A stretch of 19,562 bases of DNA from DASVXQ01 sp036392615 (GTDB lineage Bacteria; Actinomycetota; CALGFH01), in NCBI GenBank assembly GCA_036392615.1, contig DASVXQ010000204.1, forward strand, positions 1 to 19,562, written 5' to 3'. Under the pieces are notes generated by a model. The model saw only the letters and a program-made list of their open reading frames with translations, was not told the origin of the DNA and searched no databases. Within the stretch, counting starts at the first letter, position 1, and each line of letters opens with the position of its first letter. Position numbers and translations under genes: made by a program. Shown here piece by piece: positions 1 to 5,850 of this stretch.

Positions 1-101
1 TCTTTGAGTACTTGGAGATCTTCCACAATCGACAACGCCGCCACAGCCGCCTTGGAATGCTGAGCCCGATAGAGTTCGAGCAGGCGTCCACCGTGGCATG
101 A
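1..101 (+). CDS. IS3-family transposase (OrfB), C-terminal end only
   Basis: This is the last 32 codons of an open frame that enters from the left edge and stops with TGA at 99-101. The peptide reads FEYLEIFHNRQRRHSRLGML and then SPIEFEQ. That is the characteristic tail of the IS3-family DDE integrase core (the FxYxxxxHNxxRxHxxLGxxxPxxFE motif). The protein would cut and join the insertion sequence ends. Only the tail is inside the window, so whether the element is intact cannot be judged. The element's right end should lie a few tens of bases further on, probably near 141, where the sequence changes to a truncated dehydrogenase gene on the other strand. Confidence 0.85.
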   Translation, partial: FEYLEIFHNRQRRHSRLGMLSPIEFEQASTVA

Positions 102-141
102 GAATCCAGTCACGCGGCTCCACGAAACCAGGGGCACAGCA
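1..141 (+). mobile_element. Right part of an IS3-family insertion sequence
   Basis: This stretch holds the transposase tail and about 40 bases of non-coding sequence after its stop. The outer boundary is inferred, not proven. Read on the minus strand from about 141, the sequence starts TGTGCCCCTGGTTTCG, a TG-starting end of the kind seen at IS3-family termini. The recognisable dehydrogenase reading frame on the minus strand fades just to the right of it. The left end lies outside the window, so the terminal repeat and target duplication cannot be checked. Confidence 0.55.
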
Positions 142-642
142 GAGCCTCCACCAACCCCGGGGCGGTTCAGTCTGGATTGTGTCCACGCCGCCGAGCGTGC
201 TCGCCAGGGCGCCGACCATCACGTTGGAGACGCCAGGCACCAGCCCGGCGCCAAGCAGCACGCGTGCGCCGGACGCCTTTGCCGCCGCATTGAGCTGTTC
301 GTACGCGGCGCCGCGGCCGAGTTCGGTCAGGTGCGGGGTGATGTCGGTGTACCCCAGCCCGCGCTGGATCGCCGCGTGCAGTAGGCCGCGTTGCGGCTGG
401 TCGATGCAGCTGACGACCACCGCGGCATCGTCCAGGGCCGCCGCGATCGACGATGGCACGGTGATGTCGAGGAGGCGGCCGCGGACACCGTGCCCGATCG
501 CTGCCGCTGTGGCATTGGCGCGCTCGGGGTTCCGGCCGGCGATCACGACGCGGTCCGGGTAGTCGGCTGCCAGGTCTGTGGCGATGCGGCGACCGACCAC
601 GCCATATCCTCCCGCAATCAGTACCGCTTGAGTGCTCAACAC
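142..642 (-). pseudogene. Saccharopine-dehydrogenase-like NAD(P)-binding protein, truncated by the IS3 element
   Basis: Translation from GTG at 642 gives a start rich in Rossmann features: VLIAGGYGVVGRRIA (GxGxxG dinucleotide-binding loop), then VVIAGRNPERA, LLDIT, AVVVSCIDQP, GLGYTDIT and VLLGAGLVPGVSNVMV. This order is typical of the saccharopine dehydrogenase NADP-binding family, whose members reduce or oxidise an amino-acid-linked or lipid substrate. An AAGGAGG lies 9 bases before the GTG and supports this start. About 160 codons are recognisable, against roughly 350-400 in full family members. Near position 170-141 the frame stays open but the protein stops looking like the family and runs into the IS3 end. 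The C-terminal substrate domain is missing, so the protein is very likely inactive. The exact substrate is unknown. Confidence 0.75.
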
Positions 643-907
643 CGTTCTCCGCCTCCTTGCGGCACGGCGGTCCGCATCGACGTCACCATGTGCGGGCCAC
701 CCGCGGCGGGCAAGCTCCCAGGGTGATGCTCACGGGACCCGCCGGGGTATGTGAAGCGCGCTGCCGGTCGATGCGCCCGGTGCGCCGATGATTGGATCCG
801 GTCGGCGTCGGCGCCCGCTCCTTGGCGTTGTGGGCACCCGTCAGGACTCTGCGAGCACGCTCATGAGGCCAGCGGCCAAGAAGGAGCCGACGACACTCGC
901 CCGATGG

Positions 908-1152
908 TCAGTGGCGCCGATGGTCGTCGCCGTGCCCCATGTCGCCCATCATCATTGCCATCATCGCGGTGCAGATGATTGCCACCGCCAGGAAGCGCGC
1001 GCTGGCGATCCCCGTCGCGACCAGCACCACCGTGATGACCAACATCGGCACACAGCAGGCGAGCATCATCCAGCGGTGCCCGCCACGCCCATGCCGCCGT
1101 AGCGGTCGTGCGGGCGCTGGGTGGGCCGCTGTGGGAACTGTGGTTGCGTCAT
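908..1152 (-). CDS. Small Met/His-rich membrane protein with an apparent one-base frameshift
   Basis: The start ATG at 1152 overlaps the stop of the DUF2892 gene as ATGA, so the two are translationally coupled. In this frame translation runs MTQPQFPQRPTQRPHDRYGG and then stops after 28 residues at 1066. A family-like continuation sits in another frame: GGHRWMMLACCVPMLV, a second hydrophobic stretch, then MMAMMMGDMGHGDDHRRH, ending at 908. One extra base near 1092/1093 would join them as GGHGRGGHRWMML and give a protein of about 81 residues. If the shift is real, only a 53-residue form from ATG 1069 could be made, without a clear ribosome binding site. Two hydrophobic segments and the Met/His tail resemble small DUF2933-like metal-island proteins. 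That family name is a guess, and a role in copper handling is inferred from the upstream CsoR-like box. Confidence 0.6.
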
Positions 1153-1391
1153 GATGACCTCCGCGACGACGTTGGTACGTAGCCGAGCTTGTGGTACAGC
1201 GGGCAGTGCCCCAGCACGCCGGTGACCACCAGGTCCACGCCGGCCAGCGCCAGCAGCACCTCCAGCGTCCCGGTGAGCACCGTTGGCGCGCCCAGCAGCA
1301 ACAGCAGCCCACCGACCACTCCGATGAGCCCCACCACCACCCGGGCGACGCGCTCCCACGGCGTGATGTTCACCCTCAGTCGCGACCGCAT
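1149..1391 (-). CDS. DUF2892 (YgaP-like) small membrane protein
   Basis: The protein has 80 residues. It opens with MRSRLRVNITPWERVARVVV, then has two hydrophobic helices (about residues 15-33 and 40-60) and the signature GHCPLYHKLGY. The NxxxxER start plus GxCPLY is the hallmark of DUF2892 inner-membrane proteins, which are often found alone or fused to rhodanese domains in sulfur or metal stress operons. I chose ATG 1391 over ATG 1397 because GGAGG sits 8 bases before it and only 2 bases before the other. It is the first gene of a two-gene minus-strand operon and overlaps its partner by 4 bases. A CsoR-like palindrome 130 bases upstream suggests copper control. The biochemical role of the family is not established. 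Confidence 0.8.
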   Translation of the reverse strand: MRSRLRVNITPWERVARVVVGLIGVVGGLLLLLGAPTVLTGTLEVLLALAGVDLVVTGVLGHCPLYHKLGYVPTSSRRSS

Positions 1392-1520
1392 CGCCATCTC
1401 CTCCAACCTGCCCGCCGCCGGCAGGCAACCCGCCGGCCCTGCCGCGGCAGCGACCGCTGGCCACAGTCTGTCTCTGCCGCCGCTCGAAGGTTTCTCGAGC
1501 CGCACCAGCATGCCGCCTGG

Positions 1521-1535
1521 TACCCCCAGGGGGTA
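1521..1535. promoter_or_regulatory. CsoR-type copper operator upstream of the DUF2892 operon
   Basis: The sequence TACCCCCAGGGGGTA is a 15-base palindrome, perfect around its central base. It matches the G-tract dyad TACCCC...GGGGTA recognised by CsoR-family repressors, which release DNA when Cu(I) binds. It lies 130 bases upstream of the DUF2892 start on the minus strand and resembles the box before csoR at 11255. Binding is inferred from sequence only. Confidence 0.7.
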
Positions 1536-1959
1536 TGGACCGAAGGTCCTCTTATGCAGGGACCAACATCCTGGCGTGCGCGTCAGCGCATCATCACGGC
1601 GACGGCGGCACGTCGGTAGAAGTCCTGTCGCATCGGGCAGATGCATCTGGCCGGCCAGGACCCTGCTCGACTGCCTAGGACCAGTGCGTCGCCACGGAGG
1701 CCGGTCTGATCGGTGTCGGATTGTGTCGGCGGTCGGCAACTGGGGATCACACCCGCCGATGCTCCTTGCGCCCCATCAGGTTAGGCAGGCGGTGCTCCAC
1801 GCCTCGCTGGGCATACCATCACGCACGGGGCTAACTTCGGGGCGTGTCAGTGCGATGGCCAGTAGCGGCCGATCGATCCGTCTGGAGTCGGACGGCGGCA
1901 GGTCCCCCACGGCTGAGTCCGGCACAAGCGCGTAGGCCGCGACCGCATCCTTGCCGCTG
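1536..1959. other. Intergenic stretch without a supported gene
   Basis: This lies between the CsoR-like box and the Nur-type box. Open frames cross it on both strands, but they have no ribosome binding site, no recognisable domain and the low-complexity Arg/Ala/Pro composition of GC-rich shadow frames. It probably holds the divergent promoters of the DUF2892 pair and the nickel/cobalt permease. I see no RNA gene or riboswitch fold in it. Confidence 0.5.
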
Positions 1960-1976
1960 TTGCAATCGAATTGCAG
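1960..1976. promoter_or_regulatory. Nur-type box (nickel uptake regulator operator) before the NiCoT gene
   Basis: The sequence TTGCAATCGAATTGCAG fits the Nur consensus TTGCAA-N5-TTGCAA described for the Fur-family nickel regulator of Streptomyces coelicolor, with 11 of the 12 defined bases matching. It also contains the dyad TGCAAT-CGA-ATTGCA. It lies 76 bases before the permease ATG, where a Ni-loaded repressor would block transcription. The regulator gene itself is not in the window. Confidence 0.65.
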
Positions 1977-2051
1977 ATGCTCCATCCTCTCGTTGTCGGG
2001 GGATTGATGCAGCAACTTCGGTCGGCACGATCCGCGAGAGGAAGGAAGCGC

Positions 2052-3152
2052 ATGGCCGTCGGCACCAGGGAGCCAACCACCTCCCGGTCCTTGCCACGCC
2101 TGGCGACGCTGTTCACCAAGCAGGAATGGGCGAAGCTCGGCGGCCTGTACGGGATCATCGCGCTGCTGCACGTGGTCGGCTGGGGCCTGTTCGTGGGGGT
2201 CGCCTCCCACTACCCGGCGTTCGCCGGGGCTGGGGTGCTGGCCTACACCTTCGGGCTGCGTCACGCCTTCGACGCCGACCACATCTCCGCGATCGACGAC
2301 ACCACCCGCTTCATGCTCCAGAAGGGCAAGCGGCCGCTGGGGGTCGGCTTCTTCTTCTCGCTGGGGCACTCCAGCGTGGTGCTGGCGCTCTGCCTTGGCC
2401 TCGCGGTCGCGGCCAAGGCGGTCGAGTCGCACATCCCCGACTTCCAGCGGGTCGGCGGCACCATTGGTGCCAGCGTGTCGGGCCTGTTCCTGTGGCTGAT
2501 CGGCATCCTGAACCTCATCGTGCTGCTGGAGATCATCAAGCTCTGGCGCGAGGTCAAGACGGGCAGCTACCGCCGTGAGCACCTCGAGGAACTGCTGCTG
2601 CAGCGCGGCTTCGTGAACCGACTGCTCGGCGGCCGGGCGCAGCGGTTCATCAACCACTCCTGGCAGCTGTACCCGCTGGGTCTGCTGTTCGGCCTGGGCT
2701 TCGACACCGCCAGCGAGATCGGGCTGCTCGCCCTGACTGGCGGGGTGGCCACCCAGCGGGTGTCGTTCCTGGCGGTCCTGTCGTTGCCCATCCTGTTCGC
2801 CGCCGGGATGAGCTTGATGGACACCACCGACGGCGCGTTGATGAGTAAGGCCTATGGGTGGGCGTTCTCCAGCCCGCTGCGCAAGATCTGGTACAACATC
2901 ACGACCACCAGCCTGTCGGTCGCGGTCGCGCTGCTGATCGGATCCATCGAGATCGTCCAGGTGCTCAGCGGCAGGCTTGGCTGGAGGGGCCCGTTCTTCG
3001 ACTTCCTCAACCAGCGGCTGGACTTCGGCGTGCTTGGCTACATCATCGTCGGGATGTTCCTGGTGGCATGGCTGGTCTCGGTCGCGCTGTGGAAGCTCCG
3101 CCGGGTCGAGGATCGCTACGGCGACGCCATCACCGACGCGACCCAGGCATAG
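2052..3152 (+). CDS. NiCoT-family nickel/cobalt permease
   Basis: This 366-residue integral membrane protein belongs to the HoxN/NixA/NicT family and imports Ni2+ and/or Co2+ with high affinity, driven by the membrane potential. The signature HAFDADHI is at residues 71-78 in an early helix. Further family motifs are FFSLGHSSVV and, later, LGFDTASEIGLL and GMSLMDTTDG. About eight hydrophobic segments can be seen, as expected for the family, and the length is normal. ATG 2052 is preferred over an upstream in-frame start at 1971 because GAGGAAGGA lies just before it and the upstream start falls inside the Nur-type box. That box suggests repression by nickel, so nickel is the more likely main substrate. 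Nickel could serve urease, hydrogenase or Ni-SOD elsewhere in the genome. Confidence 0.93.
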   Translation: MAVGTREPTTSRSLPRLATLFTKQEWAKLGGLYGIIALLHVVGWGLFVGVASHYPAFAGAGVLAYTFGLRHAFDADHISAIDDTTRFMLQKGKRPLGVGFFFSLGHSSVVLALCLGLAVAAKAVESHIPDFQRVGGTIGASVSGLFLWLIGILNLIVLLEIIKLWREVKTGSYRREHLEELLLQRGFVNRLLGGRAQRFINHSWQLYPLGLLFGLGFDTASEIGLLALTGGVATQRVSFLAVLSLPILFAAGMSLMDTTDGALMSKAYGWAFSSPLRKIWYNITTTSLSVAVALLIGSIEIVQVLSGRLGWRGPFFDFLNQRLDFGVLGYIIVGMFLVAWLVSVALWKLRRVEDRYGDAITDATQA

Positions 3153-3208
3153 GCGCTGGAGTCTGGCCGGAGCACTGGTCATCTGCTCTGACGGCTGACG
3201 AGCTGGAG

Positions 3209-3236
3209 TTGGCTCGCACGGCAGGGTGTGTACGAT
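3209..3236 (+). promoter_or_regulatory. Possible sigma-70-type promoter of the blaI-like/M56 operon
   Basis: TTGGCT at 3209-3214 and TACGAT at 3231-3236 are separated by 16 bases and lie 37 bases before the repressor start at 3273. This is a fair housekeeping-type promoter in a GC-rich genome. Imperfect GTAC-containing half sites around 3229-3248 might be the repressor's own operator, but the dyad is too weak to call. Confidence 0.4.
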
Positions 3237-3272
3237 CCCGCAGAGTACGCAGGTTGCGGGAGGGAGACGGGG

Positions 3273-3638
3273 ATGGCCAGGCGCCCGATGGGGGAGTTGG
3301 AGGGTGCGGTCATGGATGCGCTGTGGGAGCGGGGCGGTTGGCTGACGCCTGGCGAGGTCCACACCGCGCTCCAGGAGCAGGGCTACGAGCTGGCCTACAC
3401 CACCGTCATGACGGTGCTGGTCCGGTTGTGGCAGAAGGAGCGGGTCCAGCGGCAGCGTGACGGCCGCGCTTACGCCTACCACCCGGTGATCACCCGAGAG
3501 CAGTTCGTCGCGACCAGGATGGAGGAGGTGCTGGAGGCGGCGCGTGACCGCTCGGCGGCGCTGGGCCACTTCCTGGAGGCGCTCGACGCCGCCGATCGCG
3601 TCCAGCTCCGGCGCCTCCTCAAAGGCCAGCAGGGCTGA
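3273..3638 (+). CDS. BlaI/MecI/CopY-family transcriptional repressor
   Basis: This is a 121-residue winged-helix protein. It opens with MARRPMGELEGAVMDALWER, followed by LTPGEVHTALQEQ and YTTVMTVLVRLWQKERVQRQ. This is the penicillinase-repressor (Pfam Penicillinase_R) fold, with the DNA recognition helix in YTTVMTVL and the wing in RDGRAYAYHP. The C-terminal helices form the dimer. A GGGAGGGAGA sequence before ATG 3273 supports this start over an in-frame upstream one at 3228. Its stop overlaps the start of an M56 protease as TGATG, the classic repressor/protease pair in which the protease cleaves the repressor. The neighbours handle metal and no beta-lactamase is near, so copper or envelope stress is a more likely input than beta-lactams. 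This is inference. Confidence 0.88.
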   Translation: MARRPMGELEGAVMDALWERGGWLTPGEVHTALQEQGYELAYTTVMTVLVRLWQKERVQRQRDGRAYAYHPVITREQFVATRMEEVLEAARDRSAALGHFLEALDAADRVQLRRLLKGQQG

Positions 3639-4579
3639 TGACGCTCATCCTGCTCCTGAGCGCGGTCGGCGCGCTGCTGCTACCCGTCATCGCCCGTCCG
3701 CTCGGCCGGCGGCTGCCACCGGCGGAATGGGCGCGGCTGTGCGTGGTGCTGCTGGCGGTCGGGGCGGCCGCTGTCGAGGTGGCGCTGCTGGTGATCGGGC
3801 TCACCAGCGTCCTCGACCTCGCGGGCGTCCACGCGTTCGTTGACCTCTGCGAGCGGATGCTCGGCACGGCGTTGCCGGGCGGCGCGTTCAGTGGGCTGGT
3901 CGCCGGTGCCGTGGCCGCCCTGTTGGCCACCATGGCGACCCGTCAGGTGCTGCGGGCACGCCGGACCCGTCGTGCCGTGCGGGTTGAGCCCACGCTCGGC
4001 CAGCACCAGGCGGGGGATGGCCACGACCTCGTCGTGCTGCCGAGCCGCCGGCTGTTCGCCTACGGCATCGCTGGCCGACCCAGTCAGGTGGTGGTCTCCG
4101 ATGGGCTGGTCGATACGCTTGCCGAGCAGGAGCTGGCGGCCGTGCTGCGGCACGAAGCCACCCATCTTCGCCATCACCACGAGCGTCAGCTGCTGGTCGC
4201 CAGCGTCGTGGAGCACACCCTTGGTGCGGTGCCGCTGATCCGGGGCAGCGTGGCCGTGCTGCGCTGTGCCTTGGAGCGGTGGGCGGATGAGGAGGCCGCG
4301 ACCAGTGACGCGGACCGTGCGAGCGTGCGATCGGCCCTGTTACGGGTCACCGAGGCGATGGTGGCCGGGGAGGTGGTCGCCTTCGTGACGGCGGCGACGG
4401 TCGCGGAGCGCATCGAGGCGCTGGAGGCGGCGCGGCCGCGGTCGGCCTGTGCCTGGTGGCGGGCGCTGGTGTATGGGCCCGCGGCGGTGCTGTTGGCCGT
4501 GGCGGGCGCGTCGGCGGGGGGATTGCTGGAGCACGTGACCGTCGTGCACCTGCTGGCCGGCCTGTGCTCCCTCAGATAG
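3638..4579 (+). CDS. M56-family (BlaR1-like) membrane metalloprotease
   Basis: The protein has 313 residues, with hydrophobic segments near residues 1-22, 32-62 and 85-105, a cytosolic domain, and a final membrane segment near 283-310. The zinc motif HEATH is at residues 172-176 in VLRHEATHLRHHHERQ, and the downstream ERWADEEA supplies the usual acidic ligand region. M56 proteases of the BlaR1 type cleave a BlaI-family repressor when a signal arrives. BlaR1 itself has an extracellular penicillin-binding sensor domain of about 250 residues. Here the protein ends shortly after the last helix, so any signal must be sensed by the membrane part or a partner. It overlaps the repressor gene by one base and is presumably co-translated. 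Confidence 0.88.
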   Translation: MTLILLLSAVGALLLPVIARPLGRRLPPAEWARLCVVLLAVGAAAVEVALLVIGLTSVLDLAGVHAFVDLCERMLGTALPGGAFSGLVAGAVAALLATMATRQVLRARRTRRAVRVEPTLGQHQAGDGHDLVVLPSRRLFAYGIAGRPSQVVVSDGLVDTLAEQELAAVLRHEATHLRHHHERQLLVASVVEHTLGAVPLIRGSVAVLRCALERWADEEAATSDADRASVRSALLRVTEAMVAGEVVAFVTAATVAERIEALEAARPRSACAWWRALVYGPAAVLLAVAGASAGGLLEHVTVVHLLAGLCSLR

Positions 4580-4617
4580 CTCCGAGCCGCACCTTCACAC
4601 CGGCCCAGCTGGCGATC

Positions 4618-4699
4618 TGTGTCGGGTGGGGTGGAAGCCGGCCCCGTTCCGGGCGCGCACGGGGGGCAGACGCTACCGGCTTCCACCGCAACTGACACA
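4618..4699. repeat. MITE-like 82-base element with near-perfect terminal inverted repeats
   Basis: The left arm (4618-4641) begins TGTGTC and ends GGTGGAAGCCGG. The right arm (4676-4699) is its reverse complement at about 20 of 24 positions, with the inner 12 bases (4630-4641 against 4676-4687) perfect. The 34-base middle is GC-rich and non-coding. It lies 39 bases after the M56 stop. It could be a miniature transposable element or a strong hairpin ending the repressor/protease transcript. No clear target duplication flanks it. Confidence 0.65.
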
Positions 4700-4700
4700 A

Positions 4701-4720
4701 GCTTGGCGACGTCGCCAAGC
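4701..4720. repeat. Perfect 20-base palindrome
   Basis: GCTTGGCGACGTCGCCAAGC equals its own reverse complement over all 20 bases. It begins one base after the MITE-like element and lies about 95 bases before the next gene. No T-run follows, so it is not a standard terminator. A dimeric regulator operator is one option. Confidence 0.7.
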
Positions 4721-4802
4721 GGCATCATACGACAGGCTGTAGCAACGTTGGGCGGCCGTGCTGCCGCAGGCGCTCGGTTTCAGGCGACGTCGGCGCCTCG
4801 GG

Positions 4803-4808
4803 TACACT
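4803..4808 (+). promoter_or_regulatory. -10 element TACACT placed for leaderless transcription
   Basis: TACACT ends six bases before the ATG at 4815, so transcription would begin at or next to the A of the start codon. There is no Shine-Dalgarno sequence before this ATG, which fits a leaderless mRNA, common in actinobacteria. I see no convincing -35 box. Confidence 0.5.
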
Positions 4809-4814
4809 GCATTG

Positions 4815-5180
4815 ATGCTACGGCGCGTCGTACGCTGGATCGTCGCTGGGGTGGCAGTGGCCCTGGTCCCGCACTTGTACATGCTCAGTGGTCACAGCCA
4901 CCAGGCGGCAGGCTCGCCGCCCCCGCTTGGGCTGGCGGGCCACGAGGGCGCCTTGGCGCACCAGCAGGACCGAGGCAGCCAGGTCGAGGACCCGGTGCAG
5001 ATGGTCGACATGCTGGCGACCTGTCTCGCGGTCCTGGGCACGCTGCTGCTTGGCACGTTGCTGCGGCGGCGGAGCCGGCCGGCGTCGCCGCCAGCTCAGG
5101 CGCCGGTGACGAACCCGAGCCGTCGCCGCGATCCCCCGCGTGCGCGATTACCCGTGGAGCTGTGCGTGTCCCGGAGATGA
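4815..5180 (+). CDS. Small two-helix membrane protein, DUF6153-like
   Basis: The protein has 121 residues. A short basic start (MLRRVVRW) leads into a hydrophobic helix (IVAGVAVALVPHLYML). An exterior loop rich in His, Gly and Pro follows, then a second helix in MVDMLATCLAVLGTLLLGTLL, then a basic Pro/Arg-rich tail. The layout and the C-L-A-V-L second helix resemble DUF6153 proteins of actinobacteria, often found beside DUF305 proteins and copper genes. I am only moderately sure of the family. ATG 4815 is preferred over an upstream frame extension because a -10 box sits directly before it. The DUF305 lipoprotein gene follows after 53 bases and may be co-transcribed. A role in periplasmic metal handling is inferred from the neighbours alone. 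Confidence 0.65.
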   Translation: MLRRVVRWIVAGVAVALVPHLYMLSGHSHQAAGSPPPLGLAGHEGALAHQQDRGSQVEDPVQMVDMLATCLAVLGTLLLGTLLRRRSRPASPPAQAPVTNPSRRRDPPRARLPVELCVSRR

Positions 5181-5233
5181 GCCGCTGACCAGACCGATCT
5201 CAGGCAGTGGACATCTTCAGGAGGACACCGACG

Positions 5234-5809
5234 ATGCGACGCATTGCGCTGGCGGTCGCCGCCGTGGCGTTGCTGGCCGCTTGCGGCAAAGCCGCCGACG
5301 ACAGTTCCGGGGCGCCAGCCAAGCCCCAGCCCAACCAGGCCGACGTGGCCTTCGTGCAGGGCATGATCCCGCACCACCAGCAGGCCATCGAGATGGCCGG
5401 GCTGATCGACGGCCGCACCGACCGTCCTGAGCTGGCCAAGCTGGCCAAGGACGTCACCACCACGCAGAGCGTGGAGGTCAGCCGGATGCAGGGCTGGCTG
5501 CAGGCGTGGGGCAAGCCGTCCAGCGATATGGGCGAGATGGATCACGGCGCCTCGCCGATGCCCGGCATGATGGGCCAGGCCGAGATGGACGAGCTGATGA
5601 GCCTCAAGGGCAGCAGGTTCGACCTGGCCTTCGTCGAGATGATGACCCGGCATCACCAAGGGGCGATCGAGATGGCCACCACCGAGTTGGAGACCGGGTC
5701 GCTGGGCGAGGTCAAGCAGCTCGCGCGGCAGATCATCACCGCCCAGCAGCGGGAGACCCAGCAGATGGACGGGTGGAAGCGCGCCTGGTCGACAGCCTCG
5801 TCCGGCTAG
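5234..5809 (+). CDS. DUF305 (CopM-like) lipoprotein
   Basis: This is a 191-residue exported lipoprotein. The signal segment MRRIALAVAAVALLAAC ends in the lipobox LAAC, with Cys17 the likely lipidated residue. Two DUF305 repeats follow: FVQGMIPHHQQAIEMAG with the His pair at 47-48, and FVEMMTRHHQGAIEMA with the His pair at 140-141. A Met/His-rich linker (SDMGEMDHGASPMPGMMG) joins them. DUF305 four-helix-bundle proteins such as CopM of cyanobacteria bind copper through His and Met residues outside the cytoplasm. AGGAGG lies 9 bases before ATG 5234, which fixes the start. It faces the copper ATPase genes, which converge on it from the other strand. Extracytoplasmic copper or silver binding is the best guess. 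Confidence 0.9.
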   Translation: MRRIALAVAAVALLAACGKAADDSSGAPAKPQPNQADVAFVQGMIPHHQQAIEMAGLIDGRTDRPELAKLAKDVTTTQSVEVSRMQGWLQAWGKPSSDMGEMDHGASPMPGMMGQAEMDELMSLKGSRFDLAFVEMMTRHHQGAIEMATTELETGSLGEVKQLARQIITAQQRETQQMDGWKRAWSTASSG

Positions 5810-5850
5810 GCTGACGCGCCGGGCGGCACGTACCGGACTGGGCGGGTCGG

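Noticed and set aside
98..562. A 154-codon plus-strand frame near the left edge
   Set aside because: It is antisense to the dehydrogenase remnant, which has a Rossmann motif and a ribosome binding site. The plus-strand translation is Ser/Ala/Pro-rich.
736..752. A weak CsoR-like half site (CCGCCGGGGTATG)
   Set aside because: Only one arm matches. It is not placed before a gene that fits copper control.
1740..2051. A possible cobalamin riboswitch before the NiCoT gene
   Set aside because: I looked for the conserved cobalamin riboswitch core and found nothing convincing. The Nur-type box explains regulation better.
3225..3250. A BlaI-type operator before the repressor gene
   Set aside because: GTAC half sites exist but the dyad is imperfect and the spacing is unlike known TACA...TGTA operators.
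1776..3569. A 597-codon open frame on the minus strand opposite the NiCoT and repressor genes
   Set aside because: It is Arg/Gln/Asp/Pro-rich, has no recognisable domain, and lies antisense to two well-supported genes. Long antisense frames are expected at this GC content.
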